Numbered from the stretch's first letter, positions 1 through 11,600 are shown. The stretch is 64,000 bases of DNA from Amylostereum areolatum (GCA_012932865.1 SAXG01000005.1:1233121-1297120), one strand, 5' to 3'. Numbers and translations are program-made. Notes: generated from the letters alone by a model not told the origin.

Positions 1-49
1 CCCAGCCCCTATTTATCCTCTCACCTTCAATTTTTTGTCCCCCCCACAG

Positions 50-761
50 ATCGTCGCGCTCAACATTGAGGTCAGCCCCCCTCCTATCCCCCTCCTCCCC
101 TCTCCCTCACGCTCACTCAACCCCTCTCTTGTAGCAATGGGACGGCGGCAGCCACTGCAACGACATGATCACCATGTCTTATGGCGGTAAAACAACCCAA
201 GCACAGATCGTCGATCAGGTGCGTTTCCCCTCTTGCATTTCCCCCTATTCTGCCCTCGAACCAACATATTGCGCACCTACAGTGTCCCGGCTGTCCTTTC
301 GGCGGCCTCGACCTTAGCCCCGGCCTCTTTGACTTCTTCGCGTCCGAAGACTTGGGTGTCATCACTGGGCAATGGTCCTTCGGCTCTGGCGGCGGGAACT
401 CTGGCTCCGACCCGACGTCCTACCAGGCGCCCAAGCCCACGACGAGCAAGAAACCGAAAACGACATCCACCCCCGAGCCAACCCCGACACCAACCCCGAC
501 CTCGACTACACACAAGAAGACGAGCACGACCAGCAGCAGCAGCTCTGTTCCTCCCACAACCACGAGCACCGACCCCGACGAGCACCAGCGTGTCCTCCAG
601 CACGGCCTCCAGCTCCACCACGCCGTCCTCCGCCGCGCTTCCGACCATCACAGATTCGAGTGTCATCGTCACGACCGTCAACAGCCGTTGGCAACCTCGG
701 CAATTCGAACAACTTCGTCGCACAGATGGGTCTGCTCGTAAAGGCCGCAGCCGCGGCCTGA
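50..761 (+). CDS. RlpA-like double-psi beta-barrel secreted protein, 3' part
   Basis: Exons 50-70, 135-218 and 283-761; the 5' end lies left of the window. The exons join to a Cys-rich beta-barrel: HCNDMITMSYGGK, then QIVDQCPGCPFGGLDLSP, then GLFDFFA and GVITGQWSF. This matches the barwin/expansin-like RlpA domain of small secreted fungal proteins, which are thought to act at the cell wall or in plant contact. It is followed by a Pro/Thr/Ser-rich stretch (about 400-660) likely to be O-glycosylated, and a short C-terminus reading GNLGNSNNFVAQMG before the stop at 759-761. The tail can only be read by skipping one base near 570-590 and one near 680-690; exon 283-761 is 479 nt, i.e. 2 more than a multiple of three. 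No signal peptide is visible because the start is missing. Confidence 0.72.
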
Positions 762-1262
762 GCGCTGGGACCGACCGCCCATCACGTTTACGCCGTATTG
801 GGGACTTCTTTCCTTCGGACTGTCATTGTGTTTAGTGTAATCCTTCGAGCTCTGGGCCGGTAGTGATTACTCCTGTATCACTTCCATATACTGGCTTTGT
901 TATTAATCTGTTGGGCTTCTCCGTCGTGATGTTCGAGCTGATGCAACAGGACTCTTTTTCATCGGGTTGGAAGACTAGGAGGACTCCGCCCAGGGTAACT
1001 ATGCAGTAGCTTCCGCGACGTAGCAGTCCTATCCAACTAAACTAACCTACTGATTTGTTTACGTTGGAGTCTGGGCAGTGTCATCTTATGGCCGAGCTAA
1101 GGACGATCAACTCACAAGGTCGCGTCCAATCCATCGCCATTCCGCTGCCGTCATCGGTTCGGCGTCCCTGGAACACTCCGTGGCTGTAGTGAAGCATATC
1201 ATTGATCAAGGTGGACTCTTGTCTTCGCTTTATCTGACCAATCTTCTTCTAATGTATTCAGC
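762..1262. other. Intergenic, nothing recognised
   Basis: Only short chance reading frames are seen. The segment 1110-1210 could be a decayed first exon of the inverted kinase relic that follows, but the similarity is too weak to claim. Confidence 0.4.
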
Positions 1263-1500
1263 TACCCAGACACCTGGAGACGGACGGGAAGTTTCATGGG
1301 CGCAAAACACAAGTATGGCAGCATATAGACGATGTTCTGCAGGCGGGAAGCTGGAGGCTTTACCCAGTGGCCTCATGATGCCGGTTGTCCTCAACGTTTT
1401 CCAGACAACCCATCAATATCCCATGCCATCACAAGTCAAGCAATCACGAAGGGTTTGGGCAGTGGGCACTATCAGCTTTCTCTGGATGTTTGATTATTCG
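1263..1500 (+). pseudogene. Decayed inverted copy of the kinase-like gene (exon 2 relic)
   Basis: Read on the plus strand this piece resembles exon 2 of the two kinase-like genes at 3124-4552 and 5934-7390, which lie on the minus strand. Shared words include DTWR near 1269, GFTQWPHDAG versus GFTQWPHHRS, and QRFPDNPS versus QRSPDNMY, ending with DYS at about 1492-1500. It has an in-frame stop after GSI and needs frame changes, and no good exon 3-6 follows. It is therefore a dead third copy in opposite orientation to the two intact ones. Confidence 0.6.
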
Positions 1501-2139
1501 CCTTCGCTTGTGTCTTCCTGATAGCTTTTCGACAGAAGAGCCCTTCGCAAGCGAGAATGCCATGTCTCTTTCCCGGAGGAAATATGCTAGGTGCGATTGG
1601 CCTTTGTTCGGTGGGCTAGACACGGTGATCCGAGTCAACTAGAGGTAAACCTAGGTGAATGTCGTTCATCCGACGCGGCCTTGGCCGGGTTTTCCTCCTT
1701 TTGACAATTCGGCGGGACACCTCCCACCAAGGAAAACGTAATAATCTACTAGTCTCTCGTCGCTAACCAGAAGACAGTCGTTCTGGTTCAGCCAAGTACT
1801 CGACACGACCTAGAGCGCGCGGCGACGTATGTCCGAAACACACAATGGTGGTTGTTCGACTTGCATGTGTCGACCACGCCGTCGCTGAACAGGCCGTTTG
1901 TCATTGCGACAACAATGCACTTCACATGGAATACGACGTGCACTTGCCTCACTTTCAAGTCCATAGGAAAAAATGCTCCTATCGATGTTCATTTGCATTA
2001 TAGACAGCAAATCGAGTAACCGTATGAGATCATACTCCTACCACACACAGAGCAGGGTAAGCTGCCGCCGAAAACCTTGTTCGTTTCGTTGCCTGCGCTG
2101 CCACCATCTCTTCAGCTATCCTGGACGGCTGGATGTGAT
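1501..2139. other. Intergenic, nothing recognised
   Basis: No gene, RNA or repeat can be supported here. It separates the kinase relic from the left edge of the duplicated module. Confidence 0.4.
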
Positions 2140-2203
2140 GTGTTTGCTCTGTAACATGGAGGTCCAGCAAAATGACAAGTGCTCACGCGGTGCGGTCACA
2201 GGA

Positions 2204-2571
2204 ATCCGCGAAGTGTTCTATGTCTGTGCCATCGGCAAAACGGAGCTTGAGTCTGATCTGTGTTCACCGGGTAGTTCGACGAGGCGTACAGCGAGTCAGA
2301 ACCAGAACAATACGCACGCCCATTCGACTTTCTACCACTAGCCTCCCTACAAATTCTTCGGAGGACCACTCGAAGCGATAATTACCCTACAAGTAAAACG
2401 TGGCGCTAAGGGAACTCGGGGAAAGAGACGGCAACGTACAGGTGGAAACTTGGACGAAGATACCTGGCCCACCTTGTCAGAGACCGGAATAAGATAGTCT
2501 TGTGTCGAACTCTGCAGGACCACACCGATAGGACAGCTGTTTTCAAGGAGCACCAGGGAGCTATATACCAT
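2204..2571 (-). pseudogene. Unrecognised neighbour gene, copy A (truncated)
   Basis: Copy A of the unidentified gene found at 4822-5354. The exon word DYLIPVSDKVGQVSSSKFPP corresponds to DYLTPISDKPGQVTSSKYPP in copy B, and RLKLRFADG is followed by HFADSCDRTA and a TGA stop near 2190-2205, whereas copy B continues for about 60 more residues. The middle exon is also eroded. Copy A therefore looks truncated. No known domain was recognised. Confidence 0.45.
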
Positions 2572-3123
2572 GGCTCGGCCTAGGATTCCAAAAGCTTAGA
2601 TGGAGGAAGGCGATTGTTGAAGGTGCGAAGTATGTGGCCCACTTCAGTGTGCTTGCGACTCCGAGTACTTCTGTTCCCCTCGTTCCGGTGCCTCGTGTTA
2701 GTCTCGCTGCTGCACATGCACAAGACGCATTGCCGAGAAAATAAACACCATACCTCAGACCTCATGCTGTTCTATCATAATCTTATTACTGTAATAGTCA
2801 GACGCCGTAGACCAGAAATATGCCTGCTCGACTCGGAGGCTCGGGTACCTCAGAGGGACCACTTACTAGATCCAATTAGAGACTAGAGAGAACCACCAGT
2901 GATCTTTACTTTACTATTGGTCCACCAAACTTATCATTGTCAACCCCACGGTCCCAGGCGCCGTCTATCAGTGACGGTAGATATCATTCTCTACTCCAGA
3001 TATAGAGGCTGCAGCCAGCCGTATGTGACCCTAAGCAAATACACTCGATGACACTAGGTGTGGGTCAACGGCATAAGCATCGGAAGATCACTGAATGAAC
3101 ACACGTTTATCTCACTCGACAAA

Positions 3124-4552
3124 TTAGTCGCATGGTATAACCGTCGGAGGCATGAGAAGCGACAGGGGCGACATATTATGGACAATGGCACCCAGTCTGG
3201 AAAGCGCTTCGTCTGCACTCAACCGAGACGCAGGGTCAACAGACGCCATATTGGCTAAGATCTCATCGACAGGCTCGATAGCAGACTGATCAACCATATT
3301 AACTAGTGATCAGACGGAAAAACAACCCCACTTACCCTGAAGTTTTCCAGACTGTTGCCCAACTGCCATACGTCCAATTTAAAGGGGTTGTAAGGCTCGC
3401 CACTGGACATTTCTGGTATCCGTGGCCTCGAGTACGTGTCCAGCTGCGTAAAGGAGCCGCCGAGGGGACAGCCTATGCAGACACAACTTGCGGGAGGACA
3501 GTCAGGCTGAAATTCGAGCGCGACTTCGAAATCGATGAGGAAGACCCGAGGTCGAGATACGGGAACCGTCATTGTGCGCATTGATTCTGGGTGCCATTGA
3601 ACCAAAAAATTATCTTTGAATGCATCCTGAAACGTCGCATGAGCAAAGTCAACCGCAGCGTCCCAGATGCATGTATACCGACGCGATGCGCGACGTTCAA
3701 GCCATGAATAAACGCCAGACCCTGGCATATCGTTATTGAAGAAACCAGAGGATACAGCGAACGGACTTTACCTCCAGAGCTTGTATTACCATGTCGAGAA
3801 TGTCGCCTACTGAATTCTTCGCCCAAGCCCCGTACGCAGCCTCCATGTTCCCGCCGACCTTCGGGAAAATACCGAAGGTCAAGTGCTCAAAGTAGAACTC
3901 CTGTAGCATAGGAAGGGTGTGATTGTTGCTCAGCAAGCTTTGAGGCGTAGTCGAAACTTTTCTGAGGATGTCGAGATGTTGTTTGCCTTCGTCCTTGATT
4001 ACAATAATACGCATGATTGCGTCATGTCCCTCTCGAGTACGAACGGCTCGGCTGAGAGAATTCTGTGAAAAACTATCAATATATAGGAATAACCACAGTG
4101 GCCTGACCGAGCAAGACATACAGTAAAGTCGAATAGTTTGAGGAAGTTGGCGGTGGCTACACCCTTTTCAATCCCTCGACTCGGAATGGCGAAAGAGTAA
4201 CCAGGAGATGGATATGTATTGTTTGGAGAACGTTGAGTAGAACAGAAGTAATGGGGCCACCGGGTGAGGCCTCCAGCCTGAAGAATGTCGTCCATATCCT
4301 GCCAGATCTTCTCCTCCGACTCTAAGGTCGTCCCTGGTTGTCTCCAGGTGTCCAAGTTCGGAGGAAGCTGTGCATAGGGCATATAAGATACAAACCGAGG
4401 ACGACGTGGGGAAACCACCGCACTTGGACAAGTATGTCCTTCTTGGATAGTTTAGGCTTCGAGAGGGCACGGTAGGCTAGACTTGCTGTCACAGCTGCCG
4501 CAAAAATGGCGCTCGCTACGGCGATATGGCGTTCTATTGATGATCCGGGCAT
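3124..4552 (-). CDS. Protein-kinase-like protein with N-terminal membrane anchor, copy A
   Basis: Six exons: 4424-4552, 4122-4367, 3772-4062, 3683-3721, 3336-3626, 3124-3285, giving 385 aa in frame without correction. Residues about 9-29 form a hydrophobic, Ala-rich segment (likely one membrane helix). Kinase landmarks follow: IVIKDEG (putative ATP-site Lys), a hinge-like FEHLTFGIFPKVGG, the catalytic loop HRDAFKDNF assembled across the intron 3627-3682 (Asp and the Asn five residues later kept), FLIDFEVA in place of the DFG motif, an APE-like RIPEM, and DVWQLG. The last exon gives a helical C-lobe with NMASVDPASRL. It resembles the many divergent kinase-like proteins of Agaricomycetes; substrate unknown. 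The Gly-to-Glu change in DFG suggests altered metal binding. The start ATG is the one conserved between both copies. Confidence 0.75.
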
Positions 4553-4625
4553 GGTTGACATAGATAGAGGGATACTTAAAGCAAGCTTTGCAATCTGCCA
4601 GCGCGTTGTCCCAATCTTATTGTAT

Positions 4626-4649
4626 CTCACGATCACCTGACCGCGTCAC
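4626..4649 (-). promoter_or_regulatory. Conserved upstream block of kinase copy A
   Basis: The block TCACGATCACCTGACCGCGT plus TCAC lies about 75-100 nt upstream of the ATG and is nearly identical to 7471-7495 upstream of copy B. Similarity between the copies stops right after it, so it is the end of the duplicated unit and probably contains promoter sequence. Its function is inferred from position only. Confidence 0.35.
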
Positions 4650-4821
4650 TATACTTAAGCATCTTCATGAACACCTGCACTTTAACCCCCTCCACACGTC
4701 CCATCTTTAGATGACTACCTGGACGTGGTTTCGCCTCTATGTCTTACTCTCAGGTTGGGCTCGCCGTTTCACTGGATGACAGCCGCCGTTTTTCTGGATT
4801 TCCCATGTGTATTGCAAACCC

Positions 4822-5354
4822 CTACCACATGAACAGAAGATGGCAAGCCTGAGCTGCCTCCGGGAAACCTACTGTGTCATAATCTCTGGGCACTTTATCC
4901 AAGTCACCAACCCATCTAGGGAGGACGGGTGGCTGAGATTGGTTTCCTATTATCGGAATATTAGACGGTGTAGCGCGTTGTAGCAAATCATCAGGTGCCC
5001 ACGTTGTACGGTAGCAGGAATCAGCAAACTGCTCGAAGTACGTGCCATCGGAAAAGCTGAGCTTGAGTCTGTCCTGCATTCACCAATTTCAAGTCAGCGA
5101 TGTGTATTGCGAACCATAACCAAGATAATACGTACGCCCATGCGACTTTCTATCACTCTCACCAACTGCCCTACGTACTCTTCGTCGGAATCCTCGAAGC
5201 GATAGTTTCCCTGAAAGAAAGAAGATGGGGTAAAGGATCTAGAAGAAGCGACAGCAACGTACAGGTGGGTATTTAGACGACGTTACTTGACCCGGCTTGT
5301 CAGAGATTGGGGTAAGATAGTCTCGCCGTATAGAATTCTGGAAAATCCACGACA
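4822..5354 (-). CDS. Unrecognised gene next to the kinase, copy B (3' exons)
   Basis: Three well-bounded exons: 5263-5354 (enters in phase 1, 30 residues ending SSKYPP), 5136-5210 (25 residues, RFEDSDEEYVGQLVRVIES) and 4822-5073 (84 codons to the stop, beginning DRLKLSFSDGTYFEQF and ending near CHLLFMW). Intron ends are GT..AG and phases agree. Upstream exons around 5390-5560 are visible as similarity to copy A (WATYF, VGHIL words near 5450-5480) but a clean start could not be built. No known domain was recognised. Because both copies keep the same reading frame and exon edges, it was a real gene at duplication. Confidence 0.5.
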
Positions 5355-5933
5355 CTGGTAGGTGAAACAGCCACTCGAGGGCGTCTGACAGCCACATACC
5401 ATGATACGCCAGACTACGATCTCAGAGTGTGGAGGGACACGGAAATCGAAGCTTGAAGTATGTGGCCCACTTCTTTGTATGTGCGGCGCAGAGTCCAGAG
5501 TACTTCTTTTCCCTCGGTCCCGTGCTGGAGTCCAGGTGAGTGATCGTAAATCCTGTTGCACTGCTGAGAACGATTATCTGATGTATTACTACTTAAGTAT
5601 TTGCACCAGGTACCTTGTCAGTCGCTTATTGTGATAGCCACCTGGCAGCCGGTTGACTGCGACCACGGTCATGGTGTCCACCCCAGTAGCTATGGATGTA
5701 CCCGAGTCCGTCGCCTAGCATTCAACTTTGAGCGGCAGGCTGGAAATTCCTCTCGGGCCCCAAAAGACGTAGCAAGTATCGTATAACGCGAGTACATCAG
5801 CTCGCACTCACGGCTCGGGGGCGGCAGATGGATATAGATCATGATTCAAGAGCTCTATCGTAAAACAGGTATGGCATTGAGTAATGGAACCAATAACAAG
5901 CTCAATTGGAATATTACCAGGTGAGTGCTTGTC
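5355..5933. other. Region between neighbour gene B and kinase B
   Basis: The part 5390-5560 matches 2580-2760 of copy A and probably holds the 5' exons of the unrecognised gene. No feature is supported in 5560-5933. Confidence 0.35.
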
Positions 5934-7390
5934 TCAATAAGTAGACCAGTCATCTGGGAGAACCGTTGGCGGTATGAGAAGTGACAGGGGCTGCATGCTG
6001 TGAATAACAGCGCCCAATCTTGAAAGCGCCTCATTTGCACTTAACCGAGATGCGGGATCCGTAGACGCCATAGTTGTCAGAACCTCGTCCACAGGATCGA
6101 TTGTAGACTGAGAGTGTCCGTGTCAAGGGTACCACCGAGTAAAGTAAGGGGGGAAAGCAACCGGACTTACCTTGAAATTTGAAAGACTGTTGCCTAATTG
6201 CCATACGTCCAATTTAAATGGATCGTAAGGCTCGCCACTGTCCATTTCCGGTATTCGTGGCCTCGAATACGTTTCCAGCTGCGTGAAGGAGCCGCCCAGG
6301 GGGCAGCCCGTACAAACACGGTCTACGAGAGGACAGTCGGGGTGGAATTCGATCGCGACTTCGAAATCGATGAGATAAACCCGGGGTCGAGATACGGGGA
6401 CCGTCATGGTGCGCATCGACTCCGGGTGCCATTGAACGAGGAAATTGTTTTTGAATGCATCCTGAAAAGTCGCATGAGCGATCCAGACACAAAGTATCCA
6501 ATGGATGTATACCGACACGATGCGCGACATTCAGATCATGAATAAAAGCCAATCCCTAGCCATTCTTTAGCGAAGACTCAGAGGGCGCGCGGGAAGAGCT
6601 ATTACCTCTAGAGCTTGCATTATCATGTCGAGAACGTCACCGACTGAATTTTTTGCCCAAAACCGGTACGCATCCTCCATGGTGCCGCCAACTTTCGGGA
6701 AGATACCAAAGGTCAAGTGTTCGAAACAGAACTCCTGTAGCATGGGAAGGGCGTGATTGTTGCTCAGCAAGCTTTGAGGGGCAGTGGCAACCTTTCTAAG
6801 AACGTCGAGATGCTGTCTACCTTCGTCTTTGATTACAATAACACGCATGATTGCATCGTGGCCCTCTCGAGTGCGAACAGCTCGGTTGAGAGGATTCTGT
6901 GAAAAAATTACAGGTTAGTATGGTGACCGCAGGCGCAGTGTCCCAAGGGAACGTACGCTATAATCAAACACCCTGAGAAAGTTGACAGTGCCGATGCCTT
7001 TTTCAATCCCTCGACTTGAAGTGGCATAAGAGTAGCCAGGAGTTGGATACATGTTATCTGGCGAACGTTGACTAGAAGAGCGATGGTGGGGCCACTGGGT
7101 AAAACCTCCCGCCCGAAGAACGTCGTCCATATCTTGCCAGACTTTTTCCTCGGCCTCGACGGAGCTTCCTGGATGTCTCCATGTGTCCAAGTCCGGCGGC
7201 AGCTGCATATATATGACATCTAAAACGTAAAAGTGGGGGCGAGGCAGGGAGACGACCTTACCCTGGCAAGGATGTCTTTCTTGGATAGCTTAGGCTTTGA
7301 GAGAGAACGATAGGCTAGACCTGCCGTTACAGCTGCCACAAAAACGGCACTCGCTACGGTGATATGACGTTCAACTGATGAGTTCGGCAT
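5934..7390 (-). CDS. Protein-kinase-like protein with N-terminal membrane anchor, copy B
   Basis: Six exons with the same phases and, apart from the last, the same lengths as copy A: 7262-7390, 6957-7202, 6606-6896, 6517-6555, 6171-6461, 5934-6107; 389 aa, no correction needed. Landmarks: hydrophobic segment at residues about 9-29, VIVIKDEG, AFIHDLNVAHR joined to DAFKNNFLV across the intron 6462-6516 to rebuild the HRD catalytic loop, YLIDFEVA (DFE instead of DFG), RIPEM, DVWQLG, and TMASTDPASRL in the C-lobe. Many third-position differences from copy A with few gaps indicate that both copies have stayed under selection for protein sequence. The C-terminus is four residues longer than in copy A. 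Substrate and localisation are unknown beyond the probable membrane anchor. Confidence 0.75.
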
Positions 7391-7470
7391 GATTGACGTA
7401 GAAGAGCGTAGAGGAATAGTTAAGAGCAAGCTTTGCTGGGTTCGCGATCTGCTAGCGCGTTCTCAACATA

Positions 7471-7495
7471 TCTCACGGTCACCTGACCGCGTCAC
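7471..7495 (-). promoter_or_regulatory. Conserved upstream block of kinase copy B
   Basis: TCTCACGGTCACCTGACCGC followed by GTCAC, matching the block at 4626-4649 except for a few bases. It sits about 80-105 nt before the start codon at 7390. Confidence 0.35.
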
Positions 7496-8619
7496 ATCCC
7501 CCCCCCGCTAAGTGACACGGCACAGTACATACTTATTATAGACCAAGAGCCTGCAACCCGTTTTCAAAGAGTCAGGCAGGTCAGGAGACGGGGCGGACGA
7601 CACAAAACGACGGCGTCACGCCTAGAGAGGTTTCCGAGGGCGTTGAGCGAGCGGGAAGATGAGGAAATCCTCGATTGGATTTGGAACTCGAAGAGCGGTG
7701 CCCGCGGTCCTCGCTTCATGATGACGCCACATCGACTTCAGTCCAGGGATACTCATGAACGAGGAGGGAAAGAAACGGTGCAATTCTAAGTTACGGGAGA
7801 GACAGAGAGAAACACAGAGCGGAGGGAAAAACAGAAGCTTTTTACGGACTCGCACGTATGTATATGGGGGTTACTGTACATGTTCAGAATCAGGAGCGCA
7901 GATGCCTTGAGGAGGGGGAAGGGGGGAAGATGTCGAAGAGAAGGAAGAAAGAAAGAGAGAAAGAAAGGATCCACAACCGAAGCCGAGACGTGAAACACAA
8001 AAAATGAAAATGAAAATAGAACAGGTGAAAGCTGAACAAAAGTGGATGAGACGGACGAAGACGAAGAGGGAGTTAAAGCCAGCCTGATCCCACCACCGGT
8101 GCCGCGCGGAGGGAGGGAGAGAGACAACGCTCCGGTATTTTGTATGTATGTAGCTAGGGGGGAGAAAGTACGTACGCAGAAGTAAACGGTCCTTGGTTCG
8201 CATTTTAGGCTATAGTCGCAAAGCACAAACGAATGTGGGGCGAGGCGGGGCGGGGTGTAGACGAGTGGTGTCGAAGGGTAAACCGAAAGAGAAGAGAAAA
8301 GAGAAGCGAAAGAAAGAGACATTGCGGGGGCGTGTTGTTGAGTAGAAAGTAGGGTATAACTGACTCGACGGAAAGCAGAACGGCGGCGGCGCGGGGGGGG
8401 GGGGTTCAACCTGGCTGTTCGTAGTAACGAATATACGCGGCGGACGATAGAAGGGGGGACCCAATGTAGACACGGAGAGAGAGAGAACAGAGACAGAGAT
8501 GATAACATTTCACAACTGATATTGGATGTAGACGAGGCGCGGGCCGAGAGTGGGACGGAATTCGATAGGTGAGATCGTCGTGGTCGTTGCGGGGTCGTGG
8601 GTCGTGCGCGTTCGCCCGG
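7496..8619. other. Purine-rich (plus strand) 3' flank of the PUF gene
   Basis: No gene is supported. From about 7780 to 8500 the plus strand is strongly GA-rich (pyrimidine-rich on the minus strand), with a run of 12 G near 8393-8404. As the PUF gene ends at 8620 on the minus strand, this is probably its 3' untranslated region and terminator area. The long 240-codon minus frame here is Ser/Leu/Pro low-complexity and is read as a by-product of the pyrimidine tract. Confidence 0.5.
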
Positions 8620-11600
8620 TCAGGCGTGGAACGCGCCCATGTTCTGAGCGGGCGACTGTTGGTACATTTGGTAATACTGCTGCTGGTAAACTTGCGGCGG
8701 CGGCGACATCCCGCCGTACACCGGCTGGCCCATCCCGAGGATCGTCTGCGCCGACGGCGATTGCGCGTAGCCCTGCGGCGTGCCCGGCGCAGGCGAGGCC
8801 GACTGCAGGCCCCCGACGTTATTGACGTTGCGGCGAGGGACGTTGTTTCCGCCCCCGACGCGCGGACTGTTGCTCATCTCAGCCGAGCGGATCCCGAACG
8901 GGTTGAACGGGTCCGTCGAGGGCGAGAACGCCGAGGCCGGGTTCGAGACGCGACCGCCACGGGGGGCGGGGGGCGCATTTTGTTGGTTGGGGTACGTCGG
9001 GTCTATGGACAGCTGCGGGGGGCCCGACTGGGGGTTCTGCCCGCCCATCTGGAGCGCGGCCATCATCGAGGCCAGGTTTTGGTCGGCCGTGGAGTATCCC
9101 GAGGGCAAGCCCGGCATGCCGTAGGTCGAGGACGACGCGCCGAATTTAGGTTTGCCGCCGGGCGTCGTGGCCCCGCTGCCGTACCCGGGCTGGAAGTTGG
9201 GGATCGGGAGGCCGACCTCCTCGATCAGGCGGCGGTAGGCCTGGGTCGCGATGACCTTGAGCTCGATGAGCACGCGCTTGGTCGCCTCGATGTACACGTT
9301 GCGTTTGACGGGGTCCAGGAAGGGGCTGGTGAGCACCTTGTGCACGACCGCGACGCCGTTCACCTGATCGCCCAAGACGTCGGTGAGGACGTGGTCTCCG
9401 GGGGAGTTGAACAGCGCCTCGACGATCTGGCTCGAGGCCTCGGGCTCCGTCTTCTGGTTCACGATCCGGAGCACGGTGAGCGAGGCCAACTTGTGGGTGC
9501 ACAGGTGGGACAGATGAGGCGTGAAACGCGGGGCGAGGAGAAGGTACCGCGACGGGAAGCCAGAGGTATCGAGCAACCATGTGAGCAGCAGCGCGCCGTT
9601 GGGGTTCGTCGCGAGCGGGATCGAGTTGAGGATGACCGCGGTCGCGACACGACGCTGCTGACTGATGGTGATGTTGGGGCTCTCGAGGCAGGCGCGCATG
9701 CTACGGGCACCAAAGCGACCTTGGGCCACCTCCCAAAGACGGTCCACCATGGCATCGAAGATGAAGTCGTTGGCGGGTTGTCCGAAACGGAGGCAGCATC
9801 TACCACGGCTGTCAGCCTTACCTCAGAGATCACAAGGGGGGGAAAGCTTACTGCACGACGTAGTTCCCGAACTGGTCGAGGAGTAGCGGAGGCGCATAGG
9901 GCCTCAAGTGCGACGCAATGAGCCCGACTTCTTCCGGAGTCTGCACACACTCGATGATCTTCTGCGCGGCCCACGTGCCGTTCTTGTGAATGCCGATCAT
10001 GGCGAGGCTTGGAGTGATGCGTTCCAGCATGGCCAGCCTCGCCTGCAGCGTGCACTTCTCAAACAGCTTCTGCACGACCTACACACCCCGACAGGGATCA
10101 GCCTCACGTCTTTCGTATACAGATGAAACACGGCCTACCGTGTTGCCCAGCCAGTCGGAAGCGAGGTCCACGATCTCGCCATCCACAAAGTCCGCCGCGA
10201 CCTGCTCGATCTCCTCGTCCGAAATCGTGTTCGAGTCCATACGCTTGCGCAGCTCCCGCAGCTTAGACGCGTCCCAGCGCCGGTTGTGCGGGCGCTCGGA
10301 CACGAGCGGGATCGTCGAGTAGTACATCGTCGGCGGGCGGAAATCTGTCACGACATCCCCATCATCAGCGACCACCTAAACGCCAGAAAGGAACAAAAAA
10401 AAAACGCCAACGCACCCGCGAGCGCCGCGATATCCGCGTCCGCGTCCGTCGCCCCGCCAGCGAGCTCCTTCATGATCATCTGCTGCTCGGTCACCGTCGG
10501 CGTCCACCCAGCCGGTTTCGCCGTGCCGTCGCTCACGTACGCGGTGTTGTGCGTGCCGGCCCCGATCATGCTCAACAACAGGTTCGAGCGGTAGTTCTCC
10601 ACCATGCCCCCGAGCACCTGCTGATCGACGGGAATCGTCGACGCGCCCTTGACGCTCCGGAGCGCGTGGATCGTCGCGCCAACGCTCAGATCGCCGACAC
10701 CCTGCACGTTCAGACTCGGGGGCTCCTCCTGCCCGCTCGCGCCCTCCTGCCCGTTCTTCACCGGCACCTTCGCGAACCCGATGCGGATCGCACCGACGTC
10801 GCTCCCGAGCACGTCGCGCCCGTTGAGCGCCTTGCGCGCGCGCACCGCGTCGTCCAACCGCTCAAAGTTGATGAACCCGCAGTTCTTGTGCGTGAGCACG
10901 CGGGCGGACTCGATCGGGCCGTACGGGCTGAACACGCTCAGAATGGTCGCCGGCGTCGTGGTCGACGGGATCGAGCCGATCCAGAGCGCGCGCGTCGGCG
11001 TCGACTGCAGCTGCGCCTCCATGCCGTTCATGCCGGCGTTGGCCGCGTTCTTGCTACCGCTGCCCGAGCTGTTGCTGGTGGAAGAGGACGAGCCCTTGCC
11101 AGGCGCGGCGGGCGCGCTGTCCGCCTTGCCAAAGCCGATGCGGACGGTCTGGTTGTTGGGCATGCCGATGCTACCACCAAGACGATTGAGGACGTCGTCC
11201 TTGGCGCGGATGGCGTCCGCCTGGTCCACAAAGTTGACGAATCCACATTCCTACAGATCGCGTTCCCATCAGCGTACGTTCCTACCCCCAGCGCATATTA
11301 GGCACCGACCTTTTCGGGGAGAAGCCTCAAGCTCTCGATCGCGCCGTACGGCGCAAAGACGTGAATGAGCTGCTCGCTCGTGACCGAGCTATCGAGGTTC
11401 CCAATCCACAACGACCTCGTCGGCGTCTGGATCTGCGTCGTCTCGTTCTTGGGCGACAGCGACCGCCCGCCCTGCTGCTGGCTGGGCGCGATCAAGTACG
11501 GCGACGTCCTGGAAGCGCCAATTTCGGTCGACGGGAAGCGGACGGTCGGCGACACGCCCGCGCCACCGCGTACGCCGAGCTTGTCCACGTTCTTGAGGAT

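Larger units (their letters stand above)
2140..4649. repeat. Tandem segmental duplication, copy A
   Basis: About 2.5 kb matching copy B (about 4960-7495) at an offset that drifts from about 2822 to 2838 nt. Examples: the block at 2431 (GCAACGTACAGGTGG) recurs at 5253, the block at 3361 recurs at 6195, and the start codon at 4552 matches 7390. Identity is visibly highest in the kinase exons and lower in the left part. Edges are estimated by eye. Confidence 0.8.
4960..7495. repeat. Tandem segmental duplication, copy B
   Basis: Direct-repeat partner of about 2140-4649, carrying the intact kinase-like gene 5934-7390 and the better preserved neighbour gene. A spacer of about 300 nt (4650-4960) separates the copies. 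The edges are approximate. Confidence 0.8.

Noticed and set aside
7786..8508. 240-codon minus-strand frame
   Set aside because: Ser/Leu/Pro-only composition produced by the pyrimidine tract in the PUF 3' flank; no domain, no splice support.
8569..9921. 450-codon plus-strand frame
   Set aside because: Arg/Val/Gly-rich antisense shadow of PUF exons; GC-rich coding DNA commonly leaves such open antisense frames.
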